From Globodera rostochiensis (lineage: Eukaryota; Nematoda; Chromadorea; Rhabditida; Heteroderidae), in assembly GCA_018350325.1 (NCBI GenBank), contig JAEVLN010000022.1, positions 947,105 to 1,011,104 on the forward strand: a stretch of 64,000 nucleotides of DNA. Direction: 5' to 3'. Shown here piece after piece: positions 1 through 13,480 of this stretch. Below the pieces are notes generated by a model. The model was given only the letters and a program-made list of their open reading frames with translations. It was not told the origin of the DNA and made no database searches. Position 1 is the stretch's first letter. The number at the start of each line of letters is the position of its first letter. The position numbers and the translations under genes were made by a program.

Positions 1-181
1 CTTAAGCTTTTTTCGATCTGAAAATTCCGGGAAACGCTTTTTCCCGACACTAAAAATGGCATGCATTGAAAGACTCTGTATCGAAAAGGCTCAATATTAG
101 CGCATTCTATATTATACTTTTTTAGTAATATTTTATTGAAAGCAAAAACTGTCTTATTGCCGTGTCAGCAAAAAGGGGAAA

Positions 182-1011
182 ATGTTGTCAGCGCAATTTA
201 AGCAGCTTCGTTTTTTGAATATTTGCCATCGGCACATCGTCCGCTTGTCGCCCAACGGCGGCGGGCGCCAAATGCAAATGGCACCGGCGTTTGCGCAGAG
301 TTTTTCGACGTCCACCAAATTGGGTTATATGTCGTTTGAAAATTTGAATGCCGGATGGAAATGCCCGAGGTTTGTTCAGTCCGTTCCTTCAATCTTTCAA
401 TATTTCACTCTTTTAGATGCTTGCTTCGCAACTATCCAGACCGCATTTCGTGTCATGGATGTGGTCATTCGCCGTCAGAAGGAAGTGTGGGTTCAAATGA
501 AAATATGTGGCCATGCTCTGGGTAATTTTCATAACATTCTAACAATTTTACATTTTCCATGACATTCAGATGCAATGTTTTGAATTACAACGACAGAACG
601 GCATGTTTCAAATGTGGAATTGCAAAACCTGCAAATATTCGTTCATTTCACGGCGAGACCTCACCGGACGGCAGCTGGTTTTGTGTCAAGTTGTTTTTTC
701 CTAATTTTTTATTTTTGACTATTTCAAATTGTTTTACACAGATGCGAGTTCCGCAACTACCCGACCCGGGACACTTGCCGTCGCTGTACTACCGCACCGA
801 CTGAGGAACAACAACACAACATTGATGAAAAGAGCGGAGTTTGGTTGTGTGGGTGGGTAAAAAGCTTTTTAAGTAAAATGCCTTAAAAGTGAAAGAAAGA
901 AGGCTATTGGCCATCCCATTTAGCTCTTGCGGCAACAAAAATTTTCGCTCGAAGATGGAATGCAACCGCTGTAAGGTCGCGAAAGGGCGGGAAGTTGGGA
1001 TGAATGGATAA
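182..1011 (+). CDS. Four-finger RanBP2-type zinc-finger protein (spliced)
   Basis: Five exons can be read: 182-369, 417-521, 570-689, 742-852 and 924-1011. Spliced together they give four consecutive RanBP2-type zinc fingers with the pattern W-x-C-x2-C-x3-N-x6-C-x2-C: GWKCPRC..N..C..C, MWPCSGC..N..C..C, SWFCVKC..N..C..C and VWLCGSC..N..C..C. The second to fourth introns each fall between the first two cysteines of a finger or immediately next to them, so the exons are finger-sized. In this family such fingers bind single-stranded RNA or ubiquitin. No other domain is visible, and an in-frame stop lies 45 nt upstream of the ATG. The N-terminal ~50 residues are unremarkable. The exact orthologue is not recognised; an RNA-binding role is inferred from family only. 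Confidence 0.75.
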
Positions 1012-1140
1012 TTCCGTCAGAAAATAAATTTGGATTGATTCAATGACTTTAGTTTATTTTGTTGTTGCTTGAATAAAAATGCAATTTGACTAATTATTTG
1101 CAAATTTGAAGTCGAAGTCTCCGACAAAATCTCCCTCGGA

Positions 1141-1263
1141 CCCTTTTTAACTATCGCTCCCGCGCGGGAATCCCCCGCCAAAAACTTGCGGGATTTTTTG
1201 CGGGGAGCGGGAAAAACGCCGGGAATCCCGTCTCGCAATTTTTGAAACTCCCGCGCCGGCAAT
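1141..1263. repeat. Island of self-complementary CGGGAATCCCG words
   Basis: Repeated short words around CGGGAATCCC/GCGGGATTTTTTGCGGG make a GC-rich block in AT-rich spacer. The same word type recurs near 13895-13945 and 26568-26700. It is non-coding in all frames by inspection. Confidence 0.55.
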
Positions 1264-1636
1264 TTTTATTTTACCGGTCTCTAGCACGAACCTGTACCCA
1301 AACGCAGCCTCCACGCCACATTTCCTCCATGCAAAATTTCGTCCACTACGCGAAACACGACATTTAATCTAAGAAAAAGCCCGCCCGTTTACAAGTCGGG
1401 CTTCCTAACCCTATTAGGCCTGCTAGAGTTCAGTTTGAAACAGTACTCGAATTTTTATGAAAACAAAAATACTTGATCGTGTCCAAACTTGTATTTTTTT
1501 GTCCGAATACATTTTTCCCAAGTTTTTCTTGTTTTTACGTTCAACATTTTGTACATCTCGTCAAATGCGAATCAAAAATAAAAGCTTTTGGAGGGGTCCG
1601 GAAAGCATGGAGGAGTGGATAAAGTGTCGTGGGTTA

Positions 1637-1810
1637 GTGGATAAAATGTCTGGTGGAGGAAATGTCGCGTGGATAAAATGTCTGGTGGAGGAAATGTCGC
1701 GTGGATAAAATGTCTGGTGGAGGAAATGTCGCGTGGATAAAATGTCTGGTGGAGGAAATGTCGCGTGGATAAAATGTCTGGTGGAGGAAATGTCGCGTGG
1801 ATAAAATGTC
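1637..1810. repeat. 32-bp minisatellite made of two 16-bp half units
   Basis: Five identical 32-bp copies begin at 1637, 1669, 1701, 1733 and 1765, followed by a partial copy at 1797. Each unit consists of two related 16-mers, GTGGATAAAATGTCTG and GTGGAGGAAATGTCGC, which match at 12 of 16 positions. A degenerate half unit precedes the array at about 1615. Because 32 is not a multiple of 3 and several frames stay open, the ORFs across it are not evidence of coding. Confidence 0.95.
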
Positions 1811-2042
1811 ATCTTGCCAATAGAGCTTCCAATTTAAATTTTTGATAAAAAACAAATTAAATGTTACCACAATTGCTTCAGGACTGACACTTTTAGGTCC
1901 GAAACATCTCCATAGTGCCAAAATATGCTAAAACCCGGCTTCTTAAGCAAAAATAGATGTTGTAAAAATAACAATAAATGGCTTAAAAACACATAGGTAA
2001 AAACCTAAAAGTATCAGCCCTGCTGATAATAAACTGACTACA

Positions 2043-4428
2043 ATGCAAAATTCCAAAAATGCTGCGCTCGCATTTCTTTCATTCCTTAACAGATCGGTCA
2101 CCCCTTTTCACGGTAATTCATTCATTTCTTGGTCATTCCGAAAAACATTAATTTTGTTCAGCTGTCGAGTCAGTGGAGGATATTTTGAAGAATGCAAACT
2201 TTGTGAAACTGTCCGAGTGTGACAATATTCAAATTCGGCCAAAAGACCGGTTTTATGTGAAAAAGTAAGTCGTCACAAATGCATTCAATTCCATGTAAAT
2301 ACATAATAATGGTCTTTAGGAGCGAAACTTCCATTTTTGCATTTGTTGTCGGTGGCTCATTTAAGCCTTGCGATGCGGGCTTTTCCATTGTTGTCGCCCA
2401 CACGGACAGGTTGAACGTCCAGTCATCCTGTTGAGTGTGTTCATTTGTCTCAATTTTTGCTTTAGCCCATGCCTTCGCATTAAGCCCATCGCCAAGAAGA
2501 GCTCGGAACAATTTCTTCAGGTTTCCAAATCGTTTTGCTTTCTATTCATTGCATTAATTGTTTTTTTTTAGGTTGGCGTTTCACCGTACGGAGGTGGAAT
2601 TTGGCGGAGTTGGTTTGATCGCGACCTGAGCACCGCCGGGCAAGTGGTCTATCGACAGTCCGACCCAGACGGCGCTGATGTGATTCGGCACAAATTGGTC
2701 GATTTGCGGCGTCCCCTCTTCCACATTCCCAGTTTGGCCATCCATTTGGACACGGAGAGGGCCAAGTTCGAGCTCAACACCGAACAACATCTTCGACCCA
2801 TCATGGCGCACATTGCATGCGACAACAAAGACCGGGCAACAAAAATAAACGGGCAGAATGACAACGCAGAAAAGGGTGGCGACAGTGCGGAAAAGAGTGC
2901 CAACAATGCTGGTGCTGCTCCGGTCAAGAATTGTCAACGCCTCATGGGCGAACATCACGTCCAACTGTTGGAGGTCCTCCGTTGGTTCTGAGCTTCACCG
3001 ATTGATCATTTCCTCTTAAGACGGTTGCCGCTGCGGTGGGTTGCAAAGCCGAGGACATTTTGGACATGGACCTTTATTTGTACGATACACAGCCCGCCGT
3101 GCGTTCGTTTTGTTTTGACAGCGACGAGATGAAGGCGTTCGCTTTGCACAAATTGCAGATTCTCTCCGGTCTGAACGAGGAATTCATTTCTGGCGCCCGT
3201 CTGGACAATTTGATCGGAACTTACACCGCCATCACGGGCCTCGTCGAAAGTTTGGACGACAGTCAAGCCCTAGACGCCGATCCGAATGTCCGGGTTGTTG
3301 CCTGCTTCGATAATGAGGAGGTCATAACTAGAACACGCTTTACTGCTAGAGCTCGGCGGTAGGGGATCTCCAAGAGTTTCAAGTTTTTGGATTTTTTGAG
3401 GTTCCGGGCTCTATTGTTAGTGCCACTGCAAAACATTTCAACAACAATTTTTGGATGTACGCATTTCTTTTATTTAGCCTATTTTAGTGTGGAAGTGGAA
3501 GTGCACAAGGGGCCCAGTCGCGCTTTTTTGAATCACTTTTGCGCCGTATTTTGTTTAACATTGAGCATCCGATCGCGTTTGAATGTTCAATTGGCCGTTC
3601 GTTTATGATCAGCGCTGATCAGGCCCACTCTGTGCATCCGAACTATGCCCAAAAGCATGAGGTGTTGTTATACTTCATCAATTGGGAATGAGAGACAAAA
3701 AAAAAATTCGGTTTACCAATTCAAATTCAGGAGCAGCACAAACCGTCGTTCCATCGTGGAATTGTTGTCAAAATCAACGCCAACCAACGGTCAGAGTGGG
3801 GTCATTCGGACAAAATAAATAGAAACAAAATTTTGAAAAATTTGTGTTCATGATTTTGAGCGGGGATCCCGGTTGTGAAGCCGTACTTCCCAGTTTAAAA
3901 AAAACGTTTTTTGAATCAATTTAGCTATGCCACCACAGCGATCACGCACTCTGTTCTCAAAGTGATTGCCGACACTGTTGATGTTCCGTTGCAGGTGACC
4001 AATTCAAACCGAAAAATGCTTGGAGAGGGAGAGGGAGGGGGGAGGGCATAATTTTTACGTCAACAAATTGCCCCCAAATTACTTTAAGAAAATTGTTGCT
4101 CGGAATGACGTTGCATGTGGCTCGACGGTGGGCCCAGTTTTGTCCGCCAAGTTGGGCATTCAGGTGTGGGGGAACCGTTTTTGTTTTTTTTAATAAATTC
4201 TGAGATTTTTTCCAATTTTGGACCATCGACGTGGGCTGTCCTCAGCTGGCGATGCACTCAATTCGCGAGATTGGCGATGTTCCGTCCATTCTCCACGCAA
4301 TTCGCCTTTACTCGGTAATTTGCGTTAATTGCCTTGAACTAAACGCTTTTGAATTCCTTTCCTTTTTGCAGGGATTCTTTGTCCAATTGCCCAAAGTGCT
4401 CAAGAGCATGAAGAAAATGGAGTCTTAG
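2043..4428 (+). CDS. Aspartyl aminopeptidase (M18 family, DNPEP-like)
   Basis: Cytosolic zinc metallopeptidase that removes N-terminal Asp/Glu. The N-terminal exon (ATG at 2043) reads [10 protein letters not shown] and joins AVESVEDIL, matching the family start. Later exons carry HTDSPCLR (first zinc histidine), YGGGIW, FDRDL, ARLDNL (bridging Asp), FDNEE (catalytic/zinc glutamates), [20 protein letters not shown] and QLAMHSIRE (last zinc histidine). About ten exons are inferred. The FDNEE exon ends at a GTCATA donor and rejoins at about 3487, giving Cys where relatives have Val. The last-but-one intron lacks a usable AG in the right phase (see findings). Length and motif order are normal, so the gene looks intact. 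It converges on the fucose synthase gene. Confidence 0.93.
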
Positions 4429-4869
4429 CGCGGGACGAAAAGCGTTGGAAGGATTTTGGTAAATTTTATGTAAAGACTTTCCGAATTTATGCATAAATAT
4501 ATTTAATACGCTCAATTCCGTTTTGGCTAAACCATCGCCGCCCACTGGTTCCCCCCCCCCCTGGACGTTTGCTGGTTTATCTTTTGGCAATCAGAAATTG
4601 GATGGGCACACCGATTTTTCAATGTTTTCGTTAGGTTTTTGGAGAGGGGAGGACTAAAACCGACGAAGACAACCAAGCGGGTCTCTCTCTCTCTCTCTCT
4701 TGGGTCAAACAGAATGTCAATGTTATTTTCTAATACTGTAAAGTGAACAATGAACAAACAAACACGACGCGGGTTCATCGGAATAAATAATTTTGTTATT
4801 TTCCAACAATACAAAAATAAAATAAATATACGAATGCTTTTGTGACCCGCCATTCTCTGGAATTTGCCC
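4429..4869. other. Convergent intergenic spacer with poly-C and (CT)n
   Basis: 3' untranslated and spacer DNA between two convergent genes. It holds a run of about 11 C near 4551-4561 and a (CT)n microsatellite at 4682-4700. No coding exon was seen. Confidence 0.7.
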
Positions 4870-6490
<1,621 letters not shown>

Positions 6491-7225
6491 TTTGTTTTCT
6501 AAAATGTTAGGGGAGAATTTGTCGTTGGTCGCCGCGGGGGTTGGTTCATCACCCGGACGTCATGTCTGGTGATGGGTGGAAACCCCCCCCCCCCAGTTTG
6601 ACGCGAGATCATCCCCCCCCCCGGTTGCTCGCGACAAAATAGCGGCGTCAAATGTGTTTATATTACGAAAATGATGGATACAGCAGTTACAGAGCAAACC
6701 GAAACCAATTTACCACTTCCAATAGAATTAAAAGTGTTTATTTAGCTTTGTTTGATGAAAACAAACAAAAAAAACATTTCTGACGAACGATTGATTATTG
6801 CCACTCTTTTTTGCCTAAATGTCCCAAAAATACGGCAGCTCCCCCCCCCCCCCGCGCCATTCATTCCTTACATTTTCAAAGTGTGCGACGAATGGACTGG
6901 ACTGCTTTTCGTCCCGCTTTTTTACACGTTGCGATACACGCACAGTCAGTCAGTCAGTCACTCTTCTCACACATAAAACGAGAAAACAGAAGTGACTAAC
7001 TAAGGTTATGAATGGGAATGATGACGACCAGCAGTTGGCACACAGTTGATGATGGAAAAAAAGAAATTTTTCCCAATCGGACAATTGGTCTGTTTTCATC
7101 CAAAAATTTGGTAATAAAAACAAACAAAGGGCTTTAAAAAATTTTATGCGCGTTTCAAAAAATGGAAAACGGATGGGAACCACGAGCCCGAGCTGTAGTG
7201 CTACCACATCTCCAACTACACAGGG
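6491..7225. other. Intergenic spacer with poly-C runs
   Basis: Spacer between the fucose synthase start and the LEO1 stop. Poly-C runs occur near 6584-6595, 6614-6622 and 6841-6854, and a (CAGT)n stretch near 6945-6960. No exon is supported. Confidence 0.6.
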
Positions 7226-9789
7226 TCAGTCCTCGTCGTCGTCTTCTTCGATGACAATTTTCTTCTTCTGCTGCGGCTGTTGTCTGCTGCGCGGTTGTTG
7301 TTCCTGAATTTCGTACAGTTCAGCATCGCCGACTTGCACTCTCTGATTGGCATGGGCACTTATCGGTTATATGACAAGCAACAAAAACCCCTTTTCCCGT
7401 TGTCACATAACCGGTATGGTTGTGGTACCACCACCGGTGCATGTTCTCCGCTCACCGTTTCCGAGTTGTCCCCTGCAGCGTCGCCCTGGACGGCCCCCGC
7501 CTCCTCCTCCTCGTCGTCGCTGTAAATCTTCGCCTCGTTGATCGCTTTGCGCGCGCGTCTCTCCCTCTCCTCCTCTTGCGCCGATTCGTCCGACGAGGCG
7601 CCGCCGCCTGCAACCGAGCGGCTGTCCTGCGCGCTGTAAGGCGCGTGTTGGTAACGCCGCTTTATGGCCGCCAACGACTCGCCGCCTTCGTCTGAAATTT
7701 TGTTAATCAAGGCGCTTTCATTTAAACAGTTTGACAATCCAAACAATAAAATCCGTACCGGACTCATAGCCCTCCAGGAAACCGGAGGTCAGGCCGGCCA
7801 TGCGCGGCCGCTCGCGGATCCGTCGCTGCTGCGCCTCACGTCGTGTCGCTGCACGCAGTTTCTCCTCCTCCGTACGGATCAGCTCCTACACATATTTATT
7901 TGTAAAAAGATTAAAGCGCCAGAAATTTGGGGGAAAAATTTGGAAAATTTCTCTCACACCTTTCGCTCCGCCTCCGGATTGTCGCCAACCTGCGCCAACA
8001 CCTTGACCTTTTGCGTTTTGCTCGTCTTCTCCGCCATGTTCAATGTCATTTTGCGATGTGTCATTGTCTCAGTGGAATGCTAAAATTTGTTGTTGTTTTT
8101 TCAAATTAATTTTTTTCTGCCAAATAACTAAAAAAAATTTCCCCCGTAATAACCCCCGCACGCACCGGTCGGAAGATGAGTTTCTCGCCGAAGATGGCCT
8201 GCGCCTGCAGGGCCGCCCCCTGGCGCGTGTACAAATGGTTGTGGTCCATCAGACGCTGTCGTTCAATTTCGAAAATTTCTTTGCCCAAATAAAGGGACAT
8301 GCTGAGAAAACAGAAATTTAAAAATAAAAACGTCAATTTATGCCATTCACAACAAAACATGAAAGAGGACCATTTTCCCAACCATTTTGAGGCTCAAAAT
8401 CTTGCAGAATTATTGGCAAGATTCTCTCCATGCCGACAAAACCCCCCGGGGGCAAGCTGTTTGTTAACAGTGTCCCCTTCTCATACCTTCCGTCGGACCA
8501 TCGCACAATTTTTGCATTGCTCTCGCGCTTCTCATTCCCTTGAGCATCTCGAACAGTTCGCCACCGAATGGTATTTTCCATCTTTTATTTAAAAATGCCA
8601 TTAAATGAAAATAACAAACGTAATCAAACCACACACTTTAACTTTGAGCCGTGTGCGACCTTCTTCGTCAAGCACTTCGTCCTCTTCCAGCTCGTCCTCG
8701 TACGTCTCCGGGTCAAACTGCTTCGAGAACAGGTTGAGAAAGTTCGGCATCTTCATAAAGTACGGTCCCTCCTCGCCGAGGCTGGCACGGCAACGCGCAA
8801 CCTCCAAGTCAATGCGCATGGGTCCAACGCTTTCTTCCTCAGCCTCATCTTCGTCATCTTAAAACACAAAAGTCAAATCAACCAAATCAATCAGCCCATT
8901 CATTCATGATCAACAACTTATTTATGAAGAATTTTTAGGTAATTTATTCAAAAAATGATTAAAAAAAAGCCTCCATTTAAAAAAATAGAACCTTCCCCCA
9001 ATGTCGATATATGACGCTGCTCATCGCCCTCGTCCTCATCCTGTTCCCGGTGCTGAACCTCCTCCTCATCGTCCTGTACTAAGTGCTCGTTGTCTTGAGC
9101 TCGCGGCCGATCATCCTCGTCGTCTTGTGCAAAAATCTCATCGTCATCGTCGTCGTCGTCGATGTTCTGCTCCGTCCTCCTCTTGCGGCCAATGTGTGCT
9201 TCTTCGTCTTCGTCCTCCATGGCGTCCACTTCCATTTCTTCCGCTGCCATCGAACTCCGAGCTTCAGCTGTCCAATTTGCACTGCTCTCCTGCCCTGCTT
9301 GCATTTCTTCTTCGTTTGATGAAGTGGCCGGAGAGTCCGACGACGCGTCGTCCGCTGCCGCTGCCGCCGCCTCCGCTTCCTCCTCCTCCTCTTCTTCTTC
9401 CGACTCGGAAACATTGCCGCGAAGTTTGCTGTCCACCATGCCAACTGCACTTCCACCGACGACGACATCCTGTTAAGCATAATTGGAATATAAATGGAAA
9501 AGGGAATAAATTATTCCAATTAAACTCCGCTATCGCTCACTATTAAAGTTAGTTAGTGTCTAGACTGTTGAAATTTGACGACTTTCAGAGGGCAGTTATT
9601 TCTCGGCAATTTCAATAGAATTTGGTTCAAGAATTCCAGATTCCTAGACAAAAATCACAATTGACCATCAAGTCCGGGCTTTAAAACTCCATCACAAACC
9701 TGAAGAGGTTCCTCATTCTTTTCAGGTTGGGGAGATGCCGCCGCTGAAGATGCGGATGACGACATTGAAGATGGAGGAGACTGAGACAT
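7226..9789 (-). CDS. leo-1: LEO1, RNA polymerase-associated PAF1 complex subunit
   Basis: Nuclear transcription-elongation factor. The first exon (ATG at 9789) encodes a Ser/Pro-rich leader ending NEEPLQ and joins the exon from about 9472, which carries [12 protein letters not shown] and long Asp/Glu runs, the acidic N-terminal half typical of LEO1. The conserved core follows: [79 protein letters not shown] and [13 protein letters not shown]-terminal region follows with [12 protein letters not shown] and an acidic end ([10 protein letters not shown], stop 7228-7226). Core order and length agree with animal LEO1. The position of the last intron near 7340-7440 has several possible donors. Confidence 0.93.
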
Positions 9790-10432
9790 AAATATTGTAA
9801 AATCGAACTTTCAACAAAAAAACCTAAAATTTCTTTAATTAATTATTGTAGTGTGAGGGATATCACTGCTCAATTGCCCAACCGTTTATCACAGCTAATG
9901 GGAGAAAGTGGGTGATCAATCAAAGGATCCGACCGCTCTACTTAGGCTGAGGCCTAAGTCTAAGCTAGCTTAGGCTTAATTAACAGATAATCGGCAATCA
10001 TTAAGAATGCGCTCCCAATGGAAAAATGCATTCAAATTATGGATTGTTTTCTATTTATTATGATTAAAAATCATAACAATATTACCAACAATGTTTCTTG
10101 AGTTATCACATTAATAATATTAAGACAAACGAATGCGAGACATAAGGCAAAATTTACATGGGAATGAACAACAACAAAACAATGAGTTTTGCATTTGCTG
10201 GGATGAAAGAAAAGTGGCAAAAACGAAGTACACGTATGTAACTGTATCGAAATATGATATAGCACATTTCACCATGGCACATGGTTAAATTTGACCCGAA
10301 CGTGAAGTGAGCGGTATGTATGGGGTGAATACAATACAAAAATTAATTGTGACTGGGGAAGAGGGAGAGAGAGTGTATTGGGGGGATTTGTTCTGCCACC
10401 CGTCGTTGGTTGTCGTCGTGTATTTGCTGCTT
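9790..10432. other. Intergenic spacer
   Basis: AT-rich spacer with a short palindromic stretch containing TAAGCTAGCTTA near 9962-9973, embedded in repeated TTAGGC/GCCTAA words. No coding exon was seen. It includes the LEO1 upstream region and the 3' side of the USP gene. Confidence 0.6.
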
Positions 10433-13400
10433 TCAGCATCCGACATTATTATCCTTGCGGGTCGCGTCCTCCCGTCGCATTGCGGGGGCACTTGGCGTAT
10501 CGGTCGCTCGCTGGTAGAACAGAATGTAAGCATCTTTTGGGGTCGGCACGCAACCACTTTTGATCAGCTACATAATAAGAATTTTAAATAAGACACACAA
10601 AATTTGGTGCGTGTTTTTTTACTTCAATTTTGTCGTCGTTGCAGAAAAACCATCGCTTGGAAGATACATTCAGCACGTAGGAGCAGTAATGGCCGTAGTT
10701 GAGTTGGCCGCTGTGAGTCTGTATTATAAACGAATTGAAAAACAGAACCAAAAAATAGGCCCAAAAACGTCCCCAACCTACCACAATTCCGATACAGAAA
10801 TAACGCGAGAAGTTGTTCAAGAATTGTTGCGGAACATCGGGCGCAAAGTATGGGCGCGGGTCAAAGTTGTCCAGTGGAAACGAAAGGGGCGCACTCTGTT
10901 TGACAAATCGCTTCAGCGAAGGGACGAAAATGAAGCGTTTGAAGCAAACGACCTGAAAAAGTGCATTTGAATTGATTTAAAAAAAAACAAAAAAATAAAT
11001 GTTTTTATTGTAAGTACAAGAATGTCGGGCAGTCGCGTGAATGACAATTGTTTGGACAATTTGGACGCCGAACTTTTGCAGTTGTCGCAATGCGAACCGT
11101 CAATTTGTTCCACGCCGGTGAAATCCCTGACACAGTCGTCGACGTTCAACAGCCGGGCGTCTGTCTGCCGATCGGCCTTCAACAGCGACGGATCATTCAA
11201 AGTATGCTAAAATAAACTCAATGAGTAACGACCGAATGACCGAAACTCAGAAAATTTACCGTTTTCTGATTGATGGCATCAATAAGACAGTCACTACAAT
11301 CGGCGAACAAATTTTTGATTTCAATGCACCAAATGTTAATGTCGCAGAGCGGAATTCCCATCAAAGTGCAGTCGGCTCGGCCCCGGCGGGCGCTTTTGGC
11401 ATTAAACATTTGTGAAAAATCGGCCTTAAGCGGATTTCTTGTAATCCAATTACTAAGTGGAAATTCCCCTAATAATGATTTTATACATTGCAATTCCCGC
11501 CATGTTTGTTTTGAATGAGGATTTCAACGTCGTCAGTGGCAATGCCAATTCGTTCGCAAATGAGCTGCTTTAAATGCACAAGTTCTGTAATTGACGGAAT
11601 TCGCATGGCGTGTCGAACAACTGCGTCGCTGTCCCTTCTGACCACTGAAAGTGATAAAATTGGATTCAAAATGCTAATTTTCATAATGAGAAGATTATTA
11701 TTCATTTAATTCCAGATAAAAAAAGTACCAACATTCATACCTTTGAAAAAAACACAAATGCTTTCAGGAATGGGAATCTGTAACTGCAACATTGTGAACA
11801 GCTCGAAGGTGTTGGACGAGTGCGCACAATTTTGGCAATGCAATTTGGAGAGGAACTGTCCAGCAAACAAATCCAAAACCTTCAAATTGGGTAGAAGGGA
11901 GGCAATGCTTAAAATGACATCTTTTACAGAAATGCTTACAATGCTGCGTTCCTTTGAAGTAAGCGCTTCTTTCTTCCAATGCTTGAATACGAATTAAATA
12001 TTTTGACATTTTGGTCCAATCAAAAACGTTTTACATTGTTCGCATTTTGCCACATTCCTATTCCATCCTCCTGGACATTGCCGTCGTCAGCTCTTCCTCC
12101 TTCATCCGTTGCTTTCTTATTCTCCAACTCTTCTCCAATCTGGATGTTCTTCAGAGATTCGTTCAATGCGTCCAAGAAAAACTGCATGAATTCCTGACTG
12201 TCATGTTGTACATTCTCCGCAAAAAGAGCGCTCTTTGCGGAGATGGCTTCCTGCAAACGAAAATTTGCCCCCAAATTCCACCTCATGCCCAATGAACACC
12301 TTCAAATCCAGTGGTGACGCGGTCTCCCTTTGTACCAGAAGAGTACGGAGCATTTGGATGTACCTTCTCACCAGTGGCAAGTGGAAAAACTGTTGTTCAC
12401 TAAATTGTAAGCAAAAAAAAGATTATTTTCAGTTTTTGTCGACACGAAACACTCACTTTTTGAACAGAAAACCGGTGAGTTCGGACACGTTGGCCAATGT
12501 TTGGATGGCCGCCCCCATGTAACAAGTGTTGCCAATGTTTTGTACTCCGCCAAGCTGTGGTCTGTTTTTTGTGTTCGCCTTCTTCCCGCTTGTCTTCTTC
12601 AAATTTTGACCGTTTTCGCCCTCTTTTTCCTCGTCCGGTGATGAACTTTGCTCATCATCCGCATCAGTTTTGTCGTGATCATGCTCTTTTCTTGCATTAT
12701 TGTCCTGTCCTTCGTTCGATTTCATTGACTTTGTTTTACTGGTCAGCGCTATCCAAATCTAACAAAAATTTTCTCGTCTTACGCCATTTTCCATTCTTTA
12801 CAGACTTTGTTGGAGAATGATAAAAGCGCGTCCCGTACTGTCGGATTTGCGTTGGCCAAACAAACAAATTCATGAAGACGAAAAGCATCTGGTACTGTTG
12901 CAAGTGCTGAATTGCTTAAAACCTCCTGAAACAGCACAAAATGTCATTTGAATATGTGCCGGAAAAAGGGCTCACCACCATCGATAAACCAAAGAATTTG
13001 AAACAATCCATCAAATCTTTTCGAGAAAGCCATCCGTCCATGTCGGAGTCCCAAAGTTGCATAACAACTAAAAGGAATTACAGGCGATTAAACACGCAAT
13101 AATTGTTCCATTTCGTGTCGCTTACATTTAATCCGTTCTGGTGCTGGTCCTTGACACAAACTGGACAAACCGTACACGTATTCCCTAAACCCGATTGACG
13201 AATTGTTGTTCTTGCTAAACAGTCGAAACACAGCGCTGGCGACGTCCATGCTTTTGGTTGTAGAAAGCACAACAGTTACAAAAGCGGACTCGGGAATGCA
13301 CATTGTGAGAGGATCGCACAGCCCCAAGAACTTGCGTTCAAGCCACGCCATTCGGCAAAAATCAACTGGAATCAGGCATCTTGAATAAAATTTAGAGAAA

Positions 13401-13462
13401 ATCTCACAATGAGTTTCATCGGTAAGATCAGTGTACAATTCGGTTTTGTCTTTGTCAGGCAT
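10433..13462 (-). CDS. EF-hand ubiquitin-specific protease (USP32/CYK-3-like)
   Basis: Thiol protease that removes ubiquitin. Reading leftwards from ATG 13462: an N-terminal calcium-sensor-like region (GLSSLCQGPAPERIK, then an EF-hand loop DSDMDGWLSRKDL at about 13030) resembles the EF-hand part of USP32. A charged linker follows, then the catalytic Cys box NIGNTCYMGAAIQTL, NVQHDSQEFMQFFLDAL, a CDNC zinc pair, LPDILVLTIKTF, the His box GHYCSY and the terminal AYILFYQR block. The stop is at 10435-10433. An upstream GTG in the same frame was rejected as start. A polypyrimidine-AG acceptor lies 10 nt before the ATG. The N-terminus is shorter than in vertebrate USP32 and lacks the DUSP region as far as I can see, so the orthologue name is tentative. 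Confidence 0.85.
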
Positions 13463-13472
13463 CGTGATATTG

Positions 13473-13480
13473 CTGAAGAC
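13473..13480 (-). promoter_or_regulatory. Possible trans-splice acceptor of USP gene
   Basis: On the minus strand, GTCTTCAG occurs 10 nt upstream of the ATG with no in-frame upstream ATG, as expected where a spliced leader is added in nematodes. It could instead be an ordinary acceptor of an unseen upstream exon. Confidence 0.35.

Larger units (their letters stand above)
1012..2042. other. Intergenic region with repeat island and minisatellite
   Basis: No exon-like reading frame is supported. It contains a GGGAATCCC-type island (about 1141-1263) and a 32-bp minisatellite (1637-1810), listed separately. The rest is AT-rich spacer leading to the aminopeptidase start. Confidence 0.7.

Noticed and set aside
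1561..1921. Long ORFs with repeated HATFPPPDILSTRHF-type protein
   Set aside because: They are readings of the 32-bp minisatellite, open in several frames because of the repeat composition; no start context or homology.
9001..9546. Plus-strand Arg/Pro-rich ORFs
   Set aside because: They are the antisense reading of the LEO1 acidic Asp/Glu codons (GAC/GAG read as GTC/CTC).
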